Source of the DNA: Tissierellales bacterium | GTDB taxonomy: Bacteria > Bacillota > Clostridia > Tissierellales > VENL01 | Assembly: GCA_028280805.1 (NCBI GenBank) | Contig: JANQLB010000002.1 | Coordinates: 1 to 47,356 of the forward strand | DNA: 47,356 nucleotides | Reading direction: 5' to 3' | Part shown: positions 43,181 through 47,356 of the stretch, piece after piece | Layout: each line of letters begins with the position of its first letter | How positions within the stretch are numbered: position 1 is the stretch's first letter | Program-made: the position numbers and the translations under genes | The notes under the pieces: generated by a model | The model's input: the letters and a program-made list of their open reading frames with translations, nothing else | Database searches by the model: none | What the model was told of the DNA's origin: nothing

Positions 43181-43653
43181 TACTTTACCCCCTCTCTTAT
43201 ATTATTTATTATTTCATCTATTTTCTTCTTATCTAAATTTCCACAGACTTCTTCATTGATTTTAGCTGCCGGAGCAACATCACAAGACCCTATACAGCTA
43301 GTAAATTCTAATGAAAATTTACCATCATCAGTCACTTCACCCATTTTAATACCTAAAGCAGATTCAAACATATTAACGACATTCCTACTTCCTCTAACGT
43401 AACAAGGTCCACTATTACAGATTTGAATAACATTCTCTCCTCTTCTATGTGTAGATAATAAAGAATAAAAGCTTGCTACACCATAAACTTTACTTAAAGG
43501 AATTTCTAACTCTTGTGATATTTCCTCTAATTGATTCTCAGTGATGTAATTTTCCCTAGACCTTTCCTGTACCTTAAGTAACACTTCAATGAGTTTATCC
43601 TCGGTGTTACCAGCCTCTTCAATTGCTCTTAAAACATTTTCTGTCTTTGTCAT
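43180..43653 (-). CDS. NuoE-like [2Fe-2S] subunit of the hydrogenase
   Basis: A 157-residue HndA/HydC/NuoE-type protein. A helical N-terminal part is followed by a thioredoxin-like [2Fe-2S] fold with the ligands CNSGPCYVRG and CIGSCDVAP. It passes electrons between the flavin subunit and other clusters. The start at 43653 is preferred because gggggtg lies upstream and it leaves 14 bp after the preceding gene; a longer version would overlap that gene. The stop overlaps the NuoF-like start by one base. Confidence 0.93.
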   Translation of the reverse strand: MTKTENVLRAIEEAGNTEDKLIEVLLKVQERSRENYITENQLEEISQELEIPLSKVYGVASFYSLLSTHRRGENVIQICNSGPCYVRGSRNVVNMFESALGIKMGEVTDDGKFSLEFTSCIGSCDVAPAAKINEEVCGNLDKKKIDEIINNIREGVK

Positions 43654-43667
43654 TATATATACACCCC

Positions 43668-44027
43668 CTAATTTTTTAACAGCCATTCATTTATATTTTC
43701 ATCATATAAAGAATGAGAAATTACTATTGCTTTAGCCATCCTTGGAGTTACAAGTTCATAAGTATATCGTTTTCCTTCATAGGTAAATATATCTAATAAC
43801 GGTTCTCTTGAACAAAGTCCAATGCATCCTGTGGTTTCAATTATTACATCTTTTATTTCAGCTTCTAATAATACTTCTTGAAGGGCTTTTAATACATCAT
43901 TTGCTCCAACACTAACGCTACATTTAGAATAGCCTAACACAGCTCTTATTCTCCCTTTTTTTCTCTTATTCTTGATATTTTCTTCAGCAGTAGCTCTTAG
44001 ATTTTTATAAAACTTTATGTTTGTCAT
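43668..44027 (-). CDS. Thioredoxin-like [2Fe-2S] ferredoxin (HndB-like)
   Basis: A 119-residue protein with a [2Fe-2S] thioredoxin-like fold: ligand pair region GYSKCSVSVGANDV and GCIGLCSREPLLD. HndB of Desulfovibrio plays this part as a separate subunit, and it may replace the N-terminal domain missing from the NuoF-like protein. The ATG at 44027 fits a ggaggg site 6 nt upstream better than the TTG at 44033. First gene of the hydrogenase operon, 38 bp behind the -12 element of a sigma-54 promoter. Confidence 0.88.
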   Translation of the reverse strand: MTNIKFYKNLRATAEENIKNKRKKGRIRAVLGYSKCSVSVGANDVLKALQEVLLEAEIKDVIIETTGCIGLCSREPLLDIFTYEGKRYTYELVTPRMAKAIVISHSLYDENINEWLLKN

Positions 44028-44064
44028 ATCCAACCCTCCAATACTAATATTTACTATTATTTAT

Positions 44065-44080
44065 TGCATGTTGTATGCCA
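44065..44080 (-). promoter_or_regulatory. Sigma-54 promoter (-24/-12) of the hydrogenase operon
   Basis: On the minus strand TGGCATACAACATGCA fits TGGCAC-N5-TTGCA: the invariant GG (-24) and GC (-12) have the exact 10-base spacing. Transcription should start about 12 bases downstream, near 44054. The gene next door encodes a sigma-54 activator, which supports the call. Confidence 0.8.
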
Positions 44081-44121
44081 AAAGTAAAAAAATTTAAAAT
44101 TTTCACACTATTTTTTTTAAT

Positions 44122-44139
44122 ATGTTAAATTATTAACAT
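44122..44139. promoter_or_regulatory. Inverted repeat, candidate activator binding site
   Basis: ATGTTAA and TTAACAT around a 4-bp spacer, about 42 bp upstream of the -24 box. Distance and symmetry suit an upstream activator sequence for the sigma-54 regulator. Confidence 0.45.
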
Positions 44140-44168
44140 CTACTCTGTTTCATTAGTTCAAAAAATAT

Positions 44169-44200
44169 AAAAGGAACACATCAATCGATATGTTCCTTTT
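44169..44200 (-). terminator. Terminator after the sigma-54 activator gene
   Basis: aaaaggaaca/tgttcctttt stem with a 12-nt loop and T-rich flank, 23 bp behind the regulator stop codon. It isolates the regulator from the hydrogenase operon. Confidence 0.85.
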
Positions 44201-44222
44201 ATATTTTAATGCAATCCTGCAT

Positions 44223-46886
44223 TTAATTATGCGTTAATGCATCTTTTTTTATATGTTTTTGAATTTTTCTTACTACAGTAGATTGATTAATTCCTAAAAC
44301 CTCAGCCATTTCATAAGTTGTATTATATTTTTTGAAAGCTTCTTCAATAAGTTTTTTCTCAACCATATTTACTGCATCCTTTAATGGAATTATATTATCA
44401 ACCATTATACCCTGGCATAAAACGTCTTCGTCTTTAAATAAAAATAATGGTAAATCCTTTTCGTCAATTATTGTCTTAGTTGTAGTAACAACTAAACGTT
44501 CAACTATATTCTCAAGTTCTCTTATATTTCCCGGCCATTTATATTGAAGTAAAACTTCTTGAGCTGCTGGAGTAATATCTTTATCACATCCATATTTGTT
44601 ATTAAAGTAATCTATAAAGTAATAGCATAATGGAATTATATCAGATTTCCTTTTTCTAAGAGGTGGAATTTCTATTGGTACGACATTTAATCTATAGTAT
44701 AAATCTAATCTAAATTTACCTTCCATTGTCATTTTATGAAGATCTTTATTCGTTGCAGCTATGACTCTTATATCTACTTCAGTTTCTGAAGTTCCACCTA
44801 TTCTGACTAACTTTCTTTCTTGTAGTACCCTTAAAAGCTTAACTTGAAGATTTAAAGGCAGTTCTCCAATCTCATCTAAGAACAATGTTCCCTCATGTGC
44901 TAACTCAATTAGCCCGGGCTTACCTTTGCTTCTTGCTCCGGTAAACGCACCTGTTTCATATCCAAATAATTCTGATTCTATTAAATTTTCCGGAATAGCA
45001 CCACAATTAATTTTAATAAAGGGTTTATCCTTTCTATCACTAAGGTCTTGAATAAATTTAGCAACTACTTCTTTTCCAACTCCTGATTCTCCTAATATTA
45101 ATACTGTTGAATCTACACCTGCTATATTACTAGCTATTTGCAATACTTCACCAAATTCTCTACTGTTAACAACTAAATTATTAGTATCAAATTCTATTTT
45201 GTCTTTCTTTTTATTGCAACTCTGATGATATTTTTCTAATTTTTTTGCCTCTTCTAATTGATTTTTAAGCTTATTTAGTTCATTAATATCTCTTATATTT
45301 GTAACTACTCTTTTTATATTTCCCTGTGTATCTAATATAGGTGTAGCTGTAGATAAGAATAATTTTTCTCCCTTAGTTTTCTGCATAAATGAAATTCTTC
45401 TTTTTTCTTTAAGCGCTAATAAAGTTGCTGAAGGAAAAATAATATTTTTATCTTCTATTTCTTGTACGGATTCTTCATCTTCTATGCTATAAGAGTTTGT
45501 CATTTTTCTCCATGCTTCATTTGTTTTAAGTATTTTCCCATGTCCATCAGTTACAACTAATCCATCATATGAAGATTGTATTATTGTTTCTAACTCTTTT
45601 TTAAGCTCAGAAATTTCTTTAAATTTATGAGACAATTGATCTAATAATTTTGTTTTCTTTGATAATAAATATGGAAGACACATATCTACTTCTGCTAAAT
45701 CTTGTAATACAGCTATTGCCTTTTCTTCACATGTATTATATCCACAAGCTCCACAGTTTAGCTGTTCTTCTTTACTATATTTATTTGTCTGTTCTAAGAT
45801 CTTTTTAATTTCTTCTTTTGATGGAAAAGGCATAATGCTTCTTTTATTTTTATATTTTCTACTATAATTTTGTTTATAATATATTTCATCCTCTAGGTTT
45901 ATTTTTTCCCTAGTACAATTTTGCTCAAAGTATTTGAATATTCTGTTTTTTTTCTCAAAAAAATTTATTTCACTATCGATTTTTGGTCCTTCTATACAGC
46001 CCTCACATATTAATACATCTGCTACTTTTATAGATGTACAATCTTTAGATAAAGCTTCTATTAATTTTAAGCATTCTTTTTCTCCTTCAATAAAAGCATA
46101 TTCATTTTGCTTAAGATTACTACAGGCATCAAGATTCAAAAGTAATCCCCCAGAAAGAGGAAAGAGTTTGCCTTTAGTGCATTTCTTACTATCAAAATCT
46201 TGTTCTACAGATTTATTAATGTTTATACCCTTTTCTTGAATTAATTGTTTTAGTTCTTCAAAGGTTAAAACCGCATCAATTACAGAATTAAATTGAGGTT
46301 CTTGAGCTTCTGATTTTTTAGCAACACATGGACCTACAAAGACTATTTTTACATCTTTATCCTTATACTGCTCTTTAATCATTTTACCAGTTGATACCAT
46401 AGGTGAGACAAATGGAAGTAAATTATCAATCAGCTCGGGATAATGTTTTTCAATCATAGATACAAAAGCTGGACATGATGAATTAACGTATGTTTTATTT
46501 TTGTTATTTTTAATAAATTCGTCCATTTGCTTACATAAGACCTCTGCTCCTACTGCAGTTTCCCAAACTTCTATAAATCCTAATTCTTTAATTGCACCTA
46601 TTACCTTTTTGTAGTCATACTTATCAAAACTTGCAACGAAGGAGGGTGCTAAACACATAATGCTATATTGATTATTTTTTAGTATTTGTAACGTTCTTTC
46701 CTTACTATCCAATACAAGTTTTGCACCATGTGGACAGCTTTTAATACATTTTCCACAGTTAATACATCTGGAATGAATTATTCTAGCCTGCCCGTTACTA
46801 ATTTGTACTGCATTTACAGGACAATGTCTAACACATGAATAGCATTGCTTACATTTATTCTGCGTAATACTAATAATATCTTTCAC
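44223..46886 (-). CDS. Hydrogenase-domain sensor fused to a sigma-54 activator
   Basis: An 887-residue multi-domain regulator. Order: two [4Fe-4S] ferredoxin motifs (CKQCYSCVRHCP, CINCGKCIKSCP); an [FeFe]-hydrogenase-like domain (about 70-310) that keeps cysteines C138 (NSSCPAF), C187 (GPCVAKK), C294 and C297 (ICEGCIEG); a four-cysteine Fe-S motif (C378, C381, C386, C403); PAS (about 430-540); AAA+ with Walker A GESGVGKE (599-606), GAFTGA (646-651) and FLDEIGEL; and a Fis-type helix-turn-helix (about 840-887). It starts at GTG behind aaggggg. It probably senses redox state or H2 and activates the adjacent operon. Confidence 0.92.
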   Translation of the reverse strand: MKDIISITQNKCKQCYSCVRHCPVNAVQISNGQARIIHSRCINCGKCIKSCPHGAKLVLDSKERTLQILKNNQYSIMCLAPSFVASFDKYDYKKVIGAIKELGFIEVWETAVGAEVLCKQMDEFIKNNKNKTYVNSSCPAFVSMIEKHYPELIDNLLPFVSPMVSTGKMIKEQYKDKDVKIVFVGPCVAKKSEAQEPQFNSVIDAVLTFEELKQLIQEKGININKSVEQDFDSKKCTKGKLFPLSGGLLLNLDACSNLKQNEYAFIEGEKECLKLIEALSKDCTSIKVADVLICEGCIEGPKIDSEINFFEKKNRIFKYFEQNCTREKINLEDEIYYKQNYSRKYKNKRSIMPFPSKEEIKKILEQTNKYSKEEQLNCGACGYNTCEEKAIAVLQDLAEVDMCLPYLLSKKTKLLDQLSHKFKEISELKKELETIIQSSYDGLVVTDGHGKILKTNEAWRKMTNSYSIEDEESVQEIEDKNIIFPSATLLALKEKRRISFMQKTKGEKLFLSTATPILDTQGNIKRVVTNIRDINELNKLKNQLEEAKKLEKYHQSCNKKKDKIEFDTNNLVVNSREFGEVLQIASNIAGVDSTVLILGESGVGKEVVAKFIQDLSDRKDKPFIKINCGAIPENLIESELFGYETGAFTGARSKGKPGLIELAHEGTLFLDEIGELPLNLQVKLLRVLQERKLVRIGGTSETEVDIRVIAATNKDLHKMTMEGKFRLDLYYRLNVVPIEIPPLRKRKSDIIPLCYYFIDYFNNKYGCDKDITPAAQEVLLQYKWPGNIRELENIVERLVVTTTKTIIDEKDLPLFLFKDEDVLCQGIMVDNIIPLKDAVNMVEKKLIEEAFKKYNTTYEMAEVLGINQSTVVRKIQKHIKKDALTHN

Positions 46887-47032
46887 AAGACTTCCCCCTT
46901 ACAGTCTTAAAGATAATAATTTGTTATTATTTTATAATACTATTTTATCATATTATTTGTTTAAGATGAGTGTTTTTTTAATTTTTTACAACATTTTTAA
47001 TATTATCTACTGTCTTAAAAATTTGGACAAAT

Positions 47033-47058
47033 AAAAAAACTCCTCTTATTAGAGAAGT
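47033..47058 (-). terminator. rRNA-type terminator, distal copy
   Basis: ACTTCTCT/AGAGGAGT stem (one G-U) and seven Ts on the minus strand. The same 31-bp block recurs 189 bp to the right behind the 5S gene. Confidence 0.85.
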
Positions 47059-47087
47059 TCCTTTTTCAATCTAGCAATGTCCTACTT

Positions 47088-47127
47088 AAGCAGGGGACCG
47101 AAATCTTAGATTTCGTGTACATCGCTT
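47088..47127. repeat. 40-bp palindromic insertion in the 5S fragment
   Basis: Starts AAG and ends CTT, with the inner stem CGAAATC/GATTTCG. Length, ends and AAATC/GATTT core are like those of the 40-bp elements beside tRNA-Thr, although the arms differ. Confidence 0.5.
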
Positions 47128-47129
47128 AT

Positions 47130-47149
47130 GCCGACGTGTTTTTGTCGGC
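47130..47149. repeat. GCCGAC/GTCGGC hairpin in the 5S fragment
   Basis: A perfect 6-bp stem with an 8-nt loop, the second part of the 63-bp insertion. Confidence 0.55.
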
Positions 47150-47159
47150 CTCCCAGGCA

Positions 47160-47206
47160 AAGTAGTCAACCCATTTGAATCTTTTCTCAAATGGTGTTGG
47201 TCACTT
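47160..47206. repeat. Palindromic element with tRNA-region arms
   Basis: Arms AAGTAGTCAACC and GTGTTGGTCACTT match the arms of the elements at 21189 and 21307 in inverted orientation; the inner stem is different (CATTTGA/TCAAATG). It directly follows the broken 5S fragment. Confidence 0.7.
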
Positions 47207-47221
47207 TGGTTTTTGGTAAAT

Positions 47222-47247
47222 AAAAAAACTCCTCTTATTAGAGAAGT
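47222..47247 (-). terminator. rRNA operon terminator behind 5S
   Basis: Same stem and T-run as at 47033-47058, 12 nt after the intact 5S 3' end. Confidence 0.9.
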
Positions 47248-47258
47248 TTTCATTATTA

Positions 47259-47356
47259 TCTAGCAATGTCCTACTCTCCCAGGCGATCTCTCACCAAGTA
47301 CCATCAGCGCTGGAGGACTTTACTTCTGTGTTCGGTATGGGAACAGGTGTGACCCC
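47259..47356 (-). rRNA. 5S ribosomal RNA (partial, cut by window edge)
   Basis: The 3' 98 nt of a 5S gene on the minus strand. Recognisable segments are GAACACAGAAGTAAAG, GCGCTGATGGTACTTGG and GGGAGAGTAGGACATTGC. About 20 nt of the 5' end lie beyond the window. An rRNA operon therefore ends here, reading towards the hydrogenase region. Confidence 0.95.

Larger units (their letters stand above)
47070..47158 (-). pseudogene. Disrupted 5S rRNA 3' fragment
   Basis: 17 nt of the 5S 3' end (47070-47086) and the next 9 nt (ctcccaggc, 47150-47158) are present, separated by a 63-bp insertion exactly at their junction. The rest of 5S is missing. It lies between two copies of the 5S terminator. Confidence 0.75.
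46887..47258. other. Region between regulator gene and 5S rRNA
   Basis: Holds a hairpin AAGACT/AGTCTT (46887-46908) whose loop contains the regulator's ribosome binding site, an AT-rich promoter region, a duplicated 5S terminator and a scrambled 5S rRNA fragment with palindromic insertions. No protein gene is seen. Confidence 0.6.

Overview
The window is AT-rich chromosomal DNA of a low-GC, anaerobic, Gram-positive bacterium, most likely in Clostridia or Tissierellia. The main evidence is the gene order: rlmH, a small CxxC protein, htrA, walJ, murA, yycI, yycH, walK and walR in one block; dnaD/dnaI-like genes; purA; dnaB-rplI-gdpP-yybS; and rpsR-ssb-rpsF. A DUF3343/YedF pair and an NAD-linked [FeFe] hydrogenase point to strictly anaerobic metabolism. 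No taxon below class level can be assigned from the sequence alone.

Left end (1-3541): an accessory segment placed exactly at the 3' end of rlmH. A 19-bp sequence from the rlmH end is repeated at 978-996 and a degenerate third copy lies at 1251-1274. These resemble the attachment sites used by SCC-type elements of staphylococci, which insert at this same gene end. The cargo is a WYL-type regulator with a phosphotriesterase-family hydrolase, and further left a small P-loop kinase and a GC-richer, frameshifted membrane-protein remnant. No recombinase gene is visible.

3542-18594: a mostly minus-strand cell-envelope block. WalR/WalK with YycH/YycI, MurA, WalJ and HtrA form the essential wall-homeostasis locus, with an extra secreted repeat protein between walK and yycH. 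Next to it lie a membrane-anchored gluzincin-like protein, a divergent tail-anchored subtilisin, an M23 murein endopeptidase with LysM and G5 domains, and a shortened M1-peptidase-like protein.

18904-32028: replication and translation functions. A DnaD-domain protein and a DnaI-like loader point right. A five-gene tRNA operon (Lys-Glu-Val-Asp-Thr), purA, an acetyltransferase, dnaB, rplI, gdpP, yybS, a MazG-like gene, rpsR-ssb-rpsF and a MocR-type aminotransferase point left. The tRNA-Thr gene is followed on its 5' side by two 118-bp tandem copies that each carry its first 21 nt plus a palindromic element.

32139-40007: small conserved clostridial genes (DUF951, DUF3343, YedF), then a plus-strand cluster of four proteins sharing one short helical motif (SHOCT-like/DUF2089/DUF4097) with a promoter and a perfect 22-bp palindrome in front. 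Convergent to it are membrane proteins (LiaF-like, CvpA), a beta-propeller-like protein and a YkvI-type transporter.

40174-46886: a four-gene NAD(P)-linked [FeFe] hydrogenase operon of Hnd type, preceded by a near-consensus sigma-54 promoter. Immediately upstream is its probable activator: an 887-residue protein that fuses ferredoxin and hydrogenase-like domains, an Fe-S motif and a PAS domain to a sigma-54 AAA+ domain and a helix-turn-helix. This redox- or H2-sensing circuit is the most interesting system here. The right edge holds the 3' part of a 5S rRNA gene and a scrambled 5S fragment broken up by palindromic insertions.
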